The notes under the pieces are model-generated. The model did not search any database. It saw only the letters and a list, made by a program, of their open reading frames with translations, and had not been told where the DNA came from. A program made the translations under genes and the position numbers. A DNA stretch of 64,000 nucleotides from Saprospiraceae bacterium. Its GTDB lineage: Bacteria; Bacteroidota; Bacteroidia; Chitinophagales; Saprospiraceae. The stretch's first letter is position 1, and each line of letters begins with the position of its first letter. The stretch lies in NCBI GenBank assembly GCA_016717655.1, contig JADKFC010000016.1:43106-107105 (forward strand). The letters are read 5' to 3'. Positions 41,909-51,351 of this stretch are shown piece by piece.

Positions 41909-42140
41909 CGATGCAAAATTTTGCATCGCCACAGATTATCTCCCAAGTATTAGGAGATAGGTGGTTGCAAGGTAAGGCCTGATGGGGATTAGCCGTTGCG
42001 ACGCAAGGCTTTTTTTGGCGATAAGTGGTTGAGCCAAGTGATGGGTATACCCGTGGCGACGCAATGCATTGCGTCGCAACAAGGCCATGCGTCGCAACAG
42101 CTATCAAATAGGGTGACAAAACCTCAGCGCTGAAAGCGAG
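41908..42140. repeat. palindrome-rich repeat element, copy left of HigBA
   Basis: Starts with a perfect 22-bp palindrome at 41908-41929 (arms GCGATGCAAAA). Then GACGCAAGGC near 41998 and a second perfect 22-bp palindrome at 42056-42077 (GCGACGCAATG and its complement). It ends with the shared tail AACAGCTATCAAATAGGGTG and ACAAAACCTCAGCGCTGAAAG. Related copies lie at 42883-43045 and 59430-59600. MITE- or REP-like; no transposase nearby. Confidence 0.8.
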
Positions 42141-42317
42141 TGAACAGGTAAACGCTATCAAAACAACAGGGGGGTGGAAAGGATGACAGATGTGAAACAC
42201 ACAAAAAGGACAAAACCCCACACCTTAATGCCCCATCCCTCACCCCTAACATAAAAATCAAACTAAAAACCATAATAACGCCAAATATTACTAACTTTGA
42301 ACGTTAATACCTAAAAC

Positions 42318-42602
42318 TTGATCCACAGTTTCGCAGATAAGGAAACCGAAAAAATCTGGGATGGCAAAATCTCAAAAGTGTTGCCCATAGAAATCCAGCA
42401 AGTAGCGAGACGAAAACTAAGGATGGTCAACAACGCAGAAAACATCAATGACCTGAGAATACCACCTGCCAACCACTTGAAAAAATTAAAAGGTAATTTA
42501 TCCAAATTTTACAGCATCCGTATCAACGATCAATGGAGAATTCTTTTTATTTGGAAAGGCAATAATGCAGAAAACGTGTCCATAACAGACTACCATGAAT
42601 AA
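42318..42602 (+). CDS. higB: HigB-type toxin (RelE/killer family)
   Basis: 94 aa, TTG start at 42318 giving MIHSFADKETEKIWDG, the normal beginning of plasmid-maintenance killer proteins. The body has VARRKLRMVNNAENINDLRIPP, LKGNLSKFYSIRINDQWRI and the terminal ITDYHE. Expected to be a ribosome-dependent mRNA interferase. Toxin-first order with an 8-nt overlap with higA is typical. Flanked on both sides by the palindromic repeat element. Confidence 0.93.
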   Translation: MIHSFADKETEKIWDGKISKVLPIEIQQVARRKLRMVNNAENINDLRIPPANHLKKLKGNLSKFYSIRINDQWRILFIWKGNNAENVSITDYHE

Positions 42603-42882
42603 ACTAAAAAATATACACCCAGGGGAAATTTTCGAAGAAGAATTTTTAAAACCAATGGGCATCACCGCCTACCGGCTTTCTCAGGCCATAGGTGTACCTC
42701 AAACCAGAACCAGTCAAATCCTTAAAGGTCGCAGAAGAATTACAGCAGATACTGCCTTAAGACTTTCCAAATTTTTTGGTACCTCCTCCCGGTTTTGGCT
42801 GGGCCTTCAAAATGATTATGACATTGAAGAAGAACAACAAAATATTCAGAAGGAGCTGGAGTTAATTGAAGCCATCAATTAA
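42595..42882 (+). CDS. higA: HigA-type XRE antitoxin
   Basis: 95 aa HTH protein: IHPGEIFEEEFLKPMGITAY, RLSQAIGVPQTRTSQILKG, RRITADTALRLSKFFGTS and FWLGLQNDYDIE are the canonical HigA words. Binds and neutralises HigB and represses the operon. Starts within the last codons of higB. A perfect 28-bp palindrome begins at the stop codon's next base (42883). Confidence 0.94.
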   Translation: MNKLKNIHPGEIFEEEFLKPMGITAYRLSQAIGVPQTRTSQILKGRRRITADTALRLSKFFGTSSRFWLGLQNDYDIEEEQQNIQKELELIEAIN

Positions 42883-43045
42883 GTAGCGATGCAAAATTTT
42901 GCATCGCTACATGGGATTGCCCTATTATCTGGAGATTGGTTGTTGCATGGCAAGGTCTGTTAAAGATTAGCCGTTACGACGCAAGGCATTGCGTCGCAAC
43001 AAGGCATTGCGTCGCCACAGCTATTAAAAATGGTGACAAAACCCT
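42883..43045. repeat. palindrome-rich repeat element, copy right of HigBA
   Basis: Perfect 28-bp palindrome at 42883-42910 (arms GTAGCGATGCAAAA), then GACGCAAGGCATTGCGTC near 42979 and a second ATTGCGTC half, then the tail ACAGCTATTAAAAATGGTG. Same order and spacing as the copy at 41908-42140, so the two act as direct flanks of higBA. Confidence 0.8.
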
Positions 43046-43331
43046 ACGACATACCAACCAGCAAAGCCCCATCCATACCCGGCACACCACCTTACCACAA
43101 AACATTCTACTGCTAAAGCACGCTTTTAATCCATTATTCCGAATTAAATTCCGTATAATAATATAATAAAAAATATAGAAAATCCCGACTAAATCCAATT
43201 ATTTAATTATTATATTTACAGCAACAATACAACTCATATGAAAAGAGCTGCATGCCAACCCAAATGAAGATTCCAGGATAAATAGTAAACCTCCATTAAA
43301 GTAATTATTTCACCAATAAAAACCAACCAAC
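43046..43331 (+). promoter_or_regulatory. upstream region of the EEP gene
   Basis: AT-rich. Contains TATATTTAC at 43211-43219, which fits the Bacteroidota -7 consensus TAnnTTTG loosely; the same word precedes the conserved micro-ORFs further on. Transcription start unproven. Otherwise no gene seen. Confidence 0.35.
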
Positions 43332-44375
43332 ATGAATCACTACTATCTACGACCCAAAAACAGCGCACCACTCTTTATAGAAAACAAAGAAGAAAGAGAT
43401 GCGGTAATCGACAACCTACTGGCGCTCAGAAAATCTCTCAACGAAGAAATTCCTGAAAAAAAATTGAGTGGCAATCTCATTCTGGGCACCTGGAATATCA
43501 GAGAATTCGGAAATTCGAAGTACAACGGCCGGATGACCGAATCACTTTACTACATTGCCGAAATCATCTCCAGGTTCGACCTCATAGCGGTGCAGGAAGT
43601 GAGGACAGAAATGCTGGAATTTAATCAAATGCTCAATATCCTGGGCGATAACTACGGAGTCCATGTTAGCATAGTGACACAGGGCAAATCCGGCAACAGC
43701 GAAAGACTGGCCTTTATCTACGATAAAAGAACCGTTGAATTTAAAAACATCGCCGGTCAGGTGGTGTTGCCCAAGACCAGCCAAATTCCCGATCAATTTG
43801 CCCGGGCCCCGTATGTCATTCGGTTTCAATCGGGGTGGGTAAGATTTGACATCGCCACTGCTCACATTTATTATGGCGACGACGTGAAGAGTGGAGTTAA
43901 GTACAAAAAAAGGGTGGAAGAAATCAAAAATCTGGTAGACTACTTCTCCAAAAATTACATCAAAGAAGCCGACAACCTATTTATCCTCGGTGATTTTAAT
44001 ATTGAGGATACAGAAGCAGCAACCTATGCAGCCGCCACATCTGGTAAATTTAAAATCCCAAGTGCCATACTCACAGGCGAGCTACCCGGCACCAATCAGC
44101 TGCAAAACAAAATTTACGACCAAATCCTGTATTACAACAAGTACAACAACATCGTATTTAGCAAGGCAGGTGTTTACAATTTGTACAATACCGTATTCAA
44201 TGATTTTGCCTCTTATGAAGGTAGGATCAATGCCCACTACGGCAAAAAATTAGCCAAAAATAAGTTCAACAATTTCCGGTCTTACCAGATGAGCGATCAT
44301 TTGCCCCTGTGGATTGAAATGAAAACGGATTTGGCGGACGGATATCTTACTTTTGTTAAAAAGCAAAAAGAATGA
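43332..44375 (+). CDS. endonuclease/exonuclease/phosphatase (EEP) family protein
   Basis: 347 aa, intact. EEP catalytic blocks: LGTWNIREFG (Asn), IAVQEVRTEM (Glu), ILGDFNIEDTEA (Asp/Asn) and the terminal QMSDHLPLWIE (Asp-His). The N-terminal 50 residues are family-unspecific. No signal peptide, so probably cytosolic. Substrate could be DNA, a phospholipid or an inositol phosphate; not decidable. It marks the left border of the accessory region. Confidence 0.88.
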   Translation: MNHYYLRPKNSAPLFIENKEERDAVIDNLLALRKSLNEEIPEKKLSGNLILGTWNIREFGNSKYNGRMTESLYYIAEIISRFDLIAVQEVRTEMLEFNQMLNILGDNYGVHVSIVTQGKSGNSERLAFIYDKRTVEFKNIAGQVVLPKTSQIPDQFARAPYVIRFQSGWVRFDIATAHIYYGDDVKSGVKYKKRVEEIKNLVDYFSKNYIKEADNLFILGDFNIEDTEAATYAAATSGKFKIPSAILTGELPGTNQLQNKIYDQILYYNKYNNIVFSKAGVYNLYNTVFNDFASYEGRINAHYGKKLAKNKFNNFRSYQMSDHLPLWIEMKTDLADGYLTFVKKQKE

Positions 44376-44543
44376 GATTGGGTTAGAATCGCATAGCTGA
44401 TCAACTTTACCCATCTATGGTTATACTGCTAAATCACCTAACAAATACGATATCCGAAATAAAATTTGCAAAACAACAATTAGCAAAGCAACATTTGCAG
44501 TGCTTAGAAAATAAAAATAAATAAGTAAATTTACAGTACTAAT

Positions 44544-44585
44544 ATGCCAAACCCGCTACATGATTATTTTCAGGAATTATATTGA
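44544..44585 (+). other. conserved 13-codon micro-ORF, copy D
   Basis: ATG to TGA reading MPNPLHDYFQELY, preceded by AAATTTACAGTACTAAT. Counterparts at 45926, 49615 and 52403 share the PLH and FQEL codons and the upstream TTTACAGTA and AGTACTAA words. Only the segment around the micro-ORF (about 44530-44640) is conserved here, without the gene remnant present in the other copies. Confidence 0.5.
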
Positions 44586-44639
44586 AGTAAGGCTGAGGCT
44601 TTGATCACTCGATAATAAAAAGCGGATATTTAAGAAAGC

Positions 44640-44730
44640 CCATACAGGGGGGCAATTTTTTCCGGATTGAGGGGGTCAATTAAAATGGATTTCCATAATG
44701 GACTGATACTTTAGGATGCCAAAAAAATGT
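44640..44730. mobile_element. possible solo insertion-sequence end
   Basis: The words GGGGGGCAATTTTTTCCGGA, GAGGGGGTCAATTAAAATGG and GGATTTCCATAATGG resemble, from memory, the multi-repeat termini of IS21-family elements in Bacteroidota. No istA/istB is in the window, so at most a remnant. Confidence 0.3.
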
Positions 44731-44788
44731 GAAAAAGCATAGTTTGACTTCAATACCAAATATTGGTATATTTGTTAAAAAACAATAA

Positions 44789-45046
44789 ATGTCAAAAAAC
44801 ACATCAGTAACTTTAGGGGATCATTTTGAACAAATCATTGAAAAAAGTATAGAATCTGGTCGGTATTCTTCTGCAAGTGAAGTAATTAGAGAAGGACTAA
44901 GACTTGTCGATGAAAGGGAACAAAAATAAAGATGCTTCGGGATGCTATTGAAGCAGGGGGAAAAAAGTGGTTATGTTAAAAATTTTGATCCTGTAAAACA
45001 CTTAGAAAAATTGAATCGAAGCTATAAAAAAACGACTATAAGATAA
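44789..45046 (+). pseudogene. ParD-type antitoxin, orphan (frameshifted)
   Basis: ATG 44789: MSKNTSVTLGDHFEQIIEKS … YSSASEVIREGLRLVDEREQ is a ParD/CC2985-family ribbon-helix-helix antitoxin. The stop at 44927 arises from one missing A; restoring it, and removing one G near 44955, continues LRDAIEAGEKSGYVKNFDPV … YKKTTIR to TAA 45044, giving about 85 aa, the family length. No ParE toxin follows: the next DNA is TCTAACCGTTATTAG (a half attC-like end) and the repeat block A. Antitoxin without a toxin. Confidence 0.75.
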
Positions 45047-45175
45047 ATTCGAAATACTTCGACTTCGCTCAGTAATGCGCTTCATCCATCACATAGTCTA
45101 ACCGTTATTAGTATTTCAAAACCACCTTTCAAACTTATAAAGAATGAAAAAAAGTATATCCTAATAACCCTGGCC

Positions 45176-45584
45176 TTGTTGCACCTGCCTTCTTTCTGAA
45201 GATGCTGTTGAGTTGCAAGTTTATCGATTGTTATTTGATGTAGCTGAACTGAGTGCCAGAGGCGCAAGAAAAGGATTGATCGAATCACAAAGCCAGATAA
45301 ACATCAACCATGTGAACACAATGTTCCTTACGACCATCAAAAATAAATGAGAGACACGAATGAGAGCCACCTGGTCTTCTATCTACCAGGAGGTATTCAT
45401 ACAAAAGAAAGAAAACGCTTATTCCGAATGCAGAACATGGGTGGATGAACTCTGGGCGACCCACAAAGACTACTCCACCCAGCCCGATGATATAAAGAGA
45501 TTGATGCTCGGTGTGCCCATTGAGCCAGACTATGTGCAAGCGCCGACTATTGTTGGTGACCTGAAAGAAAAGCATGGGAAATAA
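45176..45584 (+). pseudogene. truncated copy of the repeat-block gene (block A)
   Basis: In one frame, apart from a TGA at about 45348-45350, it reads CLLSEDAVELQVYRLLFDVA … MRATWSSIYQEVFIQKKEN … VQAPTIVGDLKEKHGK, matching residues about 103-238 of the full-length gene at 51348. The 5' end is replaced by the start of an unrelated secreted protein (ATG near 45144; adding one A gives MKKKYILITLALLHLP). Clearly a chimeric remnant. Confidence 0.8.
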
Positions 45585-46175
45585 AAATAAGCTTGGTTAA
45601 CGTACTAATTTGTATCCTGGCGAAATTAAAATCGGAACAGAATGACGCAATCTTATAGCCGCTACCCTCTCAAGCCTCTAAACCAGGCTGTGTTTTTATG
45701 CACCACGCCCTGAAACCCTAAGCATGGCTCCTTATTGCCCTTCTGAAGAGACAGGAAATACCTATCTCCAAAAACTTAAAATACAAAATATTATACTACC
45801 ATCCCATCATACAAGCCACAAATACCAAATAAGATTTTGCGAATCGTATTTTGTATAAATAATCTGGGCATAATTTTTTAATTGAAAATGAAATAACTAT
45901 ATTTACAGTAGCAAAAAGTACTAACATGCTTAACCCGCTACATAGATGTTTTCAGGAATTATATTGAGACGAGATTGGGGCTGAGTGGAAGGATAATAAA
46001 AGCCAGACATCTTAAAAACTTGTTTTAAACGTTTATTGGCGTTTAATTATGAATGTTTTGGTGTTTGATAAATGGTTATACACGTATAAAAATAAATGAT
46101 GAAACTAAAATTTCAGTTAATATGTTTTTAAACGAAAAAATAAGTTAATATAGGGTTTTTGTATAAACATATAGT
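45585..46175. repeat. repeat block A, non-coding part
   Basis: About 590 bp conserved with blocks B (49282-49868) and C (52065-52650). Shared words in order: GAACGTA/TTAACGTACTA, CTTATAGCC, AAGCATGG, GGAAATACCTATCTC, AAATATTATAC, ACCAAATAAGATTT, TTTACAGTA, AAAAAGTACTAACATG (micro-ORF at 45926-45967), AAACGTTTAT, GGCGTTTAA, TATACACGT and finally ATATAGTT. Each block is followed within 100 nt by a different cargo gene. Confidence 0.8.
45926..45967 (+). other. conserved micro-ORF, copy A
   Basis: MLNPLHRCFQELY then TGA. It has the strongest upstream context (TATATTTACAGTA, then AAAAAGTACTAAC directly before ATG). May be a leader peptide, the eroded start of a lost gene, or an RNA element that merely looks open. 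Confidence 0.5.
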
Positions 46176-46207
46176 TCAATATCATTAACCGATAAAAAGT
46201 TGTAAAA

Positions 46208-48418
46208 ATGAAAAGAAATGCAATTAAATTAATTTTACTGAGTATTGTGATTTTATATTCACAATATTGTTATTGTCAAACCATTCCTACTGATCTGCTA
46301 TATAAGAAGATAGTTGTTGAAGGAGAAGTAGTTGCTCAAGAATTCAGATTTAGAAATCCAGATAACGGCCTTATAGAGACACTAAATTTTATAAAGGTTA
46401 AAAAGAAAATAAAAAATGTAAACGTTACTGACACAATTGTTTTCATTACTGATGGAGGAATGATGGATGGAATACTTGAAACATCATCTCATGGGCCAAA
46501 TCTTGTTATTGGTCAAAAAGGTTTATTCGCAGTCGATAGATATGAAATAGAAAAAGATAAACTTATTTCAAAATTTGATATCGACAATAATATTTTTATC
46601 GATTATAATACTCATTTTCAACAACTTTGCAATCATTATGGCAATAATTCTCTTAGTCCTTATTAAACAACAAATACCCCCATTGAATTATCTTTAAACA
46701 CAGCTAAAAGAATTTTGCATTAAAATAGATAATATTACAACTAATTTTAACACTAACACAATTTCTTTTGACATACTAGCTAAATCGAACCAAGCAGGTA
46801 TAAAATTATCAGAAGTGAGTATAAAGGTCAGATATCCTAAAAGAAACCTAGGAGATTATATTGTAAACAATGTAAAAATAGAAGCACAAAAAAGCACCAT
46901 TTTACTAGACAATATATATGAACTCAATCTATCAGATTTTACTGATACTATTGTTGACATAAAAATTCATAGCGATTGTATTTTTCCTTCAACACGAAGC
47001 ACGTATTATGAATTAGATACCATTTTTGAAAATTTAATTGCAGTTACACTAAAAGTTTCAAATTGGGGATTACTTGGTGATTTAACTATAGAGGATTTTC
47101 AACTTGAAGGAACAGCAAAATATATAAATGAAACTGAAGATTGCCAAGAATTTGATGACTTATGTGTCGAGAATGGCTCTTTTCAATTAGGATTTTGCGA
47201 CATATTTCAAACAATAACTGCCCATTTTGGAGCAGGAATACAACAAGAAATTACTTTTAAAGGGCTTAATTATGGTTTCAGCGGTAAAATAGAAATTCCC
47301 AATGCAGATGATGGAGGAGCTTCTAGTATTACTATAAATAGTAATGATACAAGGTGGATAAAATTATGGAGTGACACCGAAATAAAAGTTTTAATATCTT
47401 CAATTGCTCCTGATCATCCTATGGGTAGCGGTAAATGGAAAATTAAACCAATAATTAATTCTGGATGCGAAAAAGATATTGAAATTGATTATGCAATAAG
47501 TAATACATTCTCGGCCTCAAATACTGAACGGATGAATTCAATTGCGACTAGTCCATTTGCAGGAAATGATAAATTCAAATGGTATATTGACAAAACTGCA
47601 ATAGAGACAAATTCATTTTTAATTTCACAAGGTATATCTTATACAGATGTATTTAATGTTTGTTATCAAGCATTTTGTGATTGGGAACAAGCCTGTGGAT
47701 TAGAGTTTAGTTTTGAAGGTGAGAATGTAAATGGTAACAATGCAACTGATCAAAAATATACAGTTACAATTGGAGATCTTGGAGGCTCAATTTTAGCTAA
47801 TACTCCGACTCGACTATCAATTACATCTTGCGATCCATCCAATAATGCGTATATTGATAGAAGACTTTTTGACTCAGACATTATTATTGATGAAAACCAG
47901 CCATGGTACGTCTCATTGAATCCTACAGTCCAATCGGCCAAATTTGATTTGTATTCTGTCATGATCCATGAAATAGGTCATTTGTTGTTAATGAAACACG
48001 CTAATCAAGGTACAATGTTTTTTATGACTCCTTCTGGAAGCAACGTTCGTTCAATTGATTCTAAACTGCTAAATGGCATAGAGGTTCAAAAAAATAGAAC
48101 TTTAAATGCAATTGGAGATTGTTTGGCAGGTTTTGCATTAAATACATCTGTTGCTGGGTGCACTACATCTACTAAAGACGATTTAAATATTAATGAAAAC
48201 AGAATTTATCCAAATCTTTTCTATTCAGGAGCAATAATTCAAATAAATTTTGAAAAAGAATTTGAAGAAATAGAAATTTATGATTTAAAATCACGATTAG
48301 TATACCAAAGTAAAACTAAATCAAGAACATTATTTTTAATGACCTGCAAGCAGGCTTCTATTTGATTAAGTATAGAACTGATTCTAATTATAAAATTGTA
48401 AAATTTGTAGTGCTATGA
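46208..48418 (+). CDS. T9SS-secreted zinc metalloprotease (frameshifted)
   Basis: Read from 46208-46666, about 46670-46815 in another frame, 46815-48365 and the tail to 48418. Signal peptide MKRNAIKLILLSIVILYSQYCYCQ, then a domain KIVVEGEVVAQEFRFRNPDN common at the N-terminus of such Bacteroidota proteases. An IPT/TIG-like segment (ITFKGLNYGFSGKIEIPN) precedes a metzincin zinc site HEIGHLLLMKH. The C-terminus INENRIYPNLFYSGAIIQIN … is a type A sorting domain finished in another frame (GFYLIKYRTDSNYKIVKFVVL). About 735 aa. Cargo of block A. Confidence 0.8.
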
Positions 48419-48503
48419 ATCATTTACTTTTATCATTTATATATGTTTATTTATAAATTGCACTTCATCAAAAATTGTTTCAAACTACAATAGTGCAGAA
48501 AAA

Positions 48504-48932
48504 TTGCCACAAATATATCTTTTGAGTGAAAGATTTACTTCCTGCAAAGAATCAATTGCTTTTATGAAATCCATTATTAAACCAACTAACAATGGAACAA
48601 AATTTCGATCAAACTTAGAGGCCCCGGTAATAGGTATAATTAATCTGAATATTCTAAATGACACCAATAAAACTAAAATAAAAAATTTGCATTTATTCTA
48701 CATTGACCTAAGTTGTTTAAAATCCTTGAATGTCCAAGAATTAATGGAAATATTATTAAGTGATGAAAAATACAAAGAATTAATGACTTTGTTAGATAGT
48801 GAAAAAGGTAGAAATGGAAGATTTATATTTGAGGGAGGATTTAATGGGTTTACCTGTTTTACTTTAATTATAAATAAAAATGCAATTGAAGGTTTTGAAT
48901 GGTGTATTGAAGAAAATAGTCATGAAAATTAA
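48504..48932 (+). CDS. hypothetical protein
   Basis: 142 aa from a TTG at 48504; an upstream continuation in another frame (NYNSAEKLPQIYLL) is possible, so the start is uncertain. Landmarks: ESIAFMKSIIKPTNNGTKFR, NLHLFYIDLSCLKSLNVQEL and GRFIFEGGFNGFTCFTLIIN. Family not recognised. AT-rich codon use like the other cargo. 86 nt after the metalloprotease, before block B. Confidence 0.55.
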   Translation: MPQIYLLSERFTSCKESIAFMKSIIKPTNNGTKFRSNLEAPVIGIINLNILNDTNKTKIKNLHLFYIDLSCLKSLNVQELMEILLSDEKYKELMTLLDSEKGRNGRFIFEGGFNGFTCFTLIINKNAIEGFEWCIEENSHEN

Positions 48933-49029
48933 TTAACGAAATAAAACCCAGGTTTTAATGCCCCCCTACAGTGCCAATAAATTACAAAATCTTACCTGTC
49001 ATCACTCATAACTAAAACACTTTACTTAA

Positions 49030-49281
49030 AATAAAAAAAATAAATGGGAGACACGAATGAGAGCCACCTGGTCTTCCATCTACCATGAGGTATTCATACA
49101 AAAGAAAGAAAATGCCTTATCCGATTGGAGAACCACGATGGATGAACTTTTGGCAACCCACCAAGTCTACTCCACCCAGCCCGATGATATAAAGAGATTG
49201 ATACTCGGCCTGCCCATTATGTCAGACTATGTGCAAGTACCGACTATTGTTGGCGACCAGAAAGAAAAGGATGGGAAATAA
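49030..49281 (+). pseudogene. truncated copy of the repeat-block gene (block B)
   Basis: Starts abruptly at about 49040 with GGGAGACACGAATGAGAGCC and reads MRATWSSIYHEVFIQKKENA … DYVQVPTIVGDQKEKDGK, matching the last 74 residues of the full gene at 51348. Several replacements (for example VQVP for VQAP) show independent drift. No start-proximal part. Confidence 0.8.
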
Positions 49282-49868
49282 ATATCCGTGGATTGAACGT
49301 ATTATTTTGCATCATTGCGAAATAACCCATTCTACTTAACGACCCAATCTTATAGCCATCCCCTAGCCTAAAAATAGGCTGCTTCCTTATGCACAACCTC
49401 CTTGCCCCAAAGCATGACACCTTTGTGCTATTTTGAAGAAGCAGGTAATACGTATCTCCAAAACATTAAATCTAAAATATTATACCGTCAGACCCCCTTA
49501 AACGCCACAAAAACCAAATAAGATTTCACGATGCTCATTTTGCACAAAAAACCAGCGCATTGCTTTTAAATTGAAAAGGAAATAACTACATTTACAGTAC
49601 CAAAAAGTACTAACATGGTGAGCCCGCTACATGATTGGTTTCAGGAATTACAATAGAATGAGATTGGGGCTTGGATGGCTGGATAAGAAAATGCAGTCAT
49701 TTCAAAGGCTTGTTATAAACGTTTATAGGCGTTTAACCACGAATATTATGGTGTTTGACAAATGTTTATACACGTTTAAAAATGGGTAATGGAATTAAAA
49801 ATCTATATATAAGGCCAAATGATAGGAAAATGAGTGAAAGAGGCGGGTATTGAGCATATATAGTTATG
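49282..49868. repeat. repeat block B, non-coding part
   Basis: Counterpart of blocks A and C, with micro-ORF at 49615-49656 (MVSPLHDWFQELQ, TAG). AAACGTTTATAGGCGTTTAA at 49726-49745 and TATACACGTTTAAAAAT mark the GTTTA-rich section; the copy ends at GCATATATAGTT near 49865. Confidence 0.78.
49615..49656 (+). other. conserved micro-ORF, copy B
   Basis: ATG GTG AGC CCG CTA CAT … TAG, 13 codons. Ends with a different stop codon (TAG rather than TGA), at the same position as in copies A and D, a slight argument for real translation. Confidence 0.5.
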
Positions 49869-49928
49869 CAAAATTATATTTTAACCTAAAATTATAAAAA
49901 TAATTAATCTTAAAAAAATGATTAACTC

Positions 49929-50570
49929 TTGAAGGAGTATTTTCTACTAATAATTTTAGCTTTAGGCCTTTCCTATTGGGCAGCTAAATCAGGAGCTTTC
50001 AGTTGGGCAACACCAGCAGTAATCATACTTGGAATTGTAGTAGCGTTAGGTGGAATAATTGCTCTAATTTTTAAATTCGTTTTCACTTATTTAAGGTTTG
50101 AATTTAGCATTAATACACCATTTGCAATCGCAACAATAGTCATTTTTGCCTACTTTCTTACTGCATGGCTTACCGAAACAAAAACCGTAGTTTTTGTGCC
50201 AAAAAATTACACTAATAATTATCTTATTATGATACATGAAGTTAAGGGGGCAAAAAAAAATTGGCCCTCTTTAACTGGATTCCCCAGAACTTACAAATTA
50301 AAATTCCCTCAAACAGGAATTTTAACAACATCCGCAAAATACTTGGGAAATGGGTATTCATTCTCAATGTGTGAAGTATTAGAAGAGAATGGGAGTTTAT
50401 TTTTGCCTAAAAAGGAATCAAGATATTTTTACTCAACTTCAGTAATTCATAATGGGTTTCATATAGAAATTCTGTATTTGGATGAAACAAGACCATCAAA
50501 TAATAATGTAAGTCAAGATTTTTTAAGCCAAATAAATTTTACAAAATATGAAAAAATTAAAGAGAATTGA
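49929..50570 (+). CDS. hypothetical membrane protein
   Basis: 213 aa, TTG start at 49929 (MKEYFLLIILALGLSYWAAK). Three hydrophobic helices in the first 80 residues (…AVIILGIVVALGGIIALIF… and …FAIATIVIFAYFLTAWL…), then a soluble beta-rich domain (VVFVPKNYTNNYLIMIHEVK, SVIHNGFHIEILYLDE). Not recognised. Followed 8 nt later by an attC-like site, so it looks like a cassette ORF; its 5' neighbour is block B. Confidence 0.6.
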   Translation: MKEYFLLIILALGLSYWAAKSGAFSWATPAVIILGIVVALGGIIALIFKFVFTYLRFEFSINTPFAIATIVIFAYFLTAWLTETKTVVFVPKNYTNNYLIMIHEVKGAKKNWPSLTGFPRTYKLKFPQTGILTTSAKYLGNGYSFSMCEVLEENGSLFLPKKESRYFYSTSVIHNGFHIEILYLDETRPSNNNVSQDFLSQINFTKYEKIKEN

Positions 50571-50578
50571 TAAACTTT

Positions 50579-50644
50579 GCATAACAACGGCTATGATATA
50601 CAGCTTCCCTACTGGTCAGCCGTCATATAGCCTAACCGTAATGC
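50579..50644. other. attC-like recombination site
   Basis: 66 bp with integron attC anatomy. R'' GCATAAC (50579-50585) pairs 6 of 7 with R' GTAATGC (50638-50644). Next comes an unpaired spacer (AACG versus TAACC side), then L'' GGCTATGATATAC against L' GTCATATAGCC with an extra G in one arm (extrahelical-base-like), then an AGC/GCC inner stem. It lies directly after the ORF at 49929-50570, the normal cassette position. Confidence 0.6.
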
Positions 50645-50670
50645 CCCCTCAATAGTAAAAATATTATACA

Positions 50671-51351
50671 ATGAAAAGAAAACTTTTGCCTTGTATAGCA
50701 TGTTTGTTTTTTTGGAACTTATCCTATTCTCAACATCTTGAGATCGGATTAGGATTTGGAAATAATAAATCAAACATTGACTTTCATCATTCATCAAAAG
50801 TTACAACTGATGATGATAAAAAATGGCAGACTTATTGGAATTCTAACTTCAATATTAATCTATGTGCTCCAATATCAAAAAATAGGTGGTACCTAAAATC
50901 TGAAATTGGGTTTCTAAAAATTAATTCATTTTTTAGAATTGTTTACGATTATGATGAGGGGCATGGTATCCAAAAAGGATCATTGCTAAGCTATCTTACT
51001 AATCAAAAAATTTATTTTTCAATTGCACCACAATATAGAATAGAACTTTCTTCAGCTGTTTTTAAAATTAGCGCCGGTCCAATGATTACGTCTGATATTT
51101 TTAATGTACTCACAACTTCTAATTCTATACTTTTACCTAAATCTAGTCCACCTGGTTTTAAAATTGAAACAGGAATACAATTTAACTTTAAAAATATTGG
51201 AGCTGAGTTCAATATTGGGTATGCAAAAATAGGCCAAAGTGAACTACAGAATAGATGGCATCCAAAGATTAGTTATAATTTGATTGTGGCCAATTTTGGA
51301 ATCATTTATTCTATGAATACTAAGAAAAAGGAGGATGTAAAGGAAAATTGA
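50671..51351 (+). CDS. outer-membrane beta-barrel-like secreted protein
   Basis: 226 aa. Signal peptide MKRKLLPCIACLFFWNLSYSQ. Alternating strands (LEIGLGFGNNKSNIDFHH, WYLKSEIGFLKINSFFRIVY, KIYFSIAPQYRIELSS, FNFKNIGAEFNIGYAKIG) fit an eight-stranded PorT-like outer-membrane barrel. Stop codon TGA at 51349 overlaps the TTG start of the next gene. It begins 27 nt after the attC-like site, so its cassette boundary is clear on the left. Confidence 0.68.
   Translation: MKRKLLPCIACLFFWNLSYSQHLEIGLGFGNNKSNIDFHHSSKVTTDDDKKWQTYWNSNFNINLCAPISKNRWYLKSEIGFLKINSFFRIVYDYDEGHGIQKGSLLSYLTNQKIYFSIAPQYRIELSSAVFKISAGPMITSDIFNVLTTSNSILLPKSSPPGFKIETGIQFNFKNIGAEFNIGYAKIGQSELQNRWHPKISYNLIVANFGIIYSMNTKKKEDVKEN

Noticed and set aside
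41994..42077. Palindromes as ordinary terminators of rdgB
   Set aside because: They lack U-runs and recur with the same flanks at two other places, so they behave as a repeat family.
45082..45575. Minus-strand ORFs of 68-96 codons over block A
   Set aside because: The + strand reading matches the full gene of block C residue by residue, so the minus frames are shadows.
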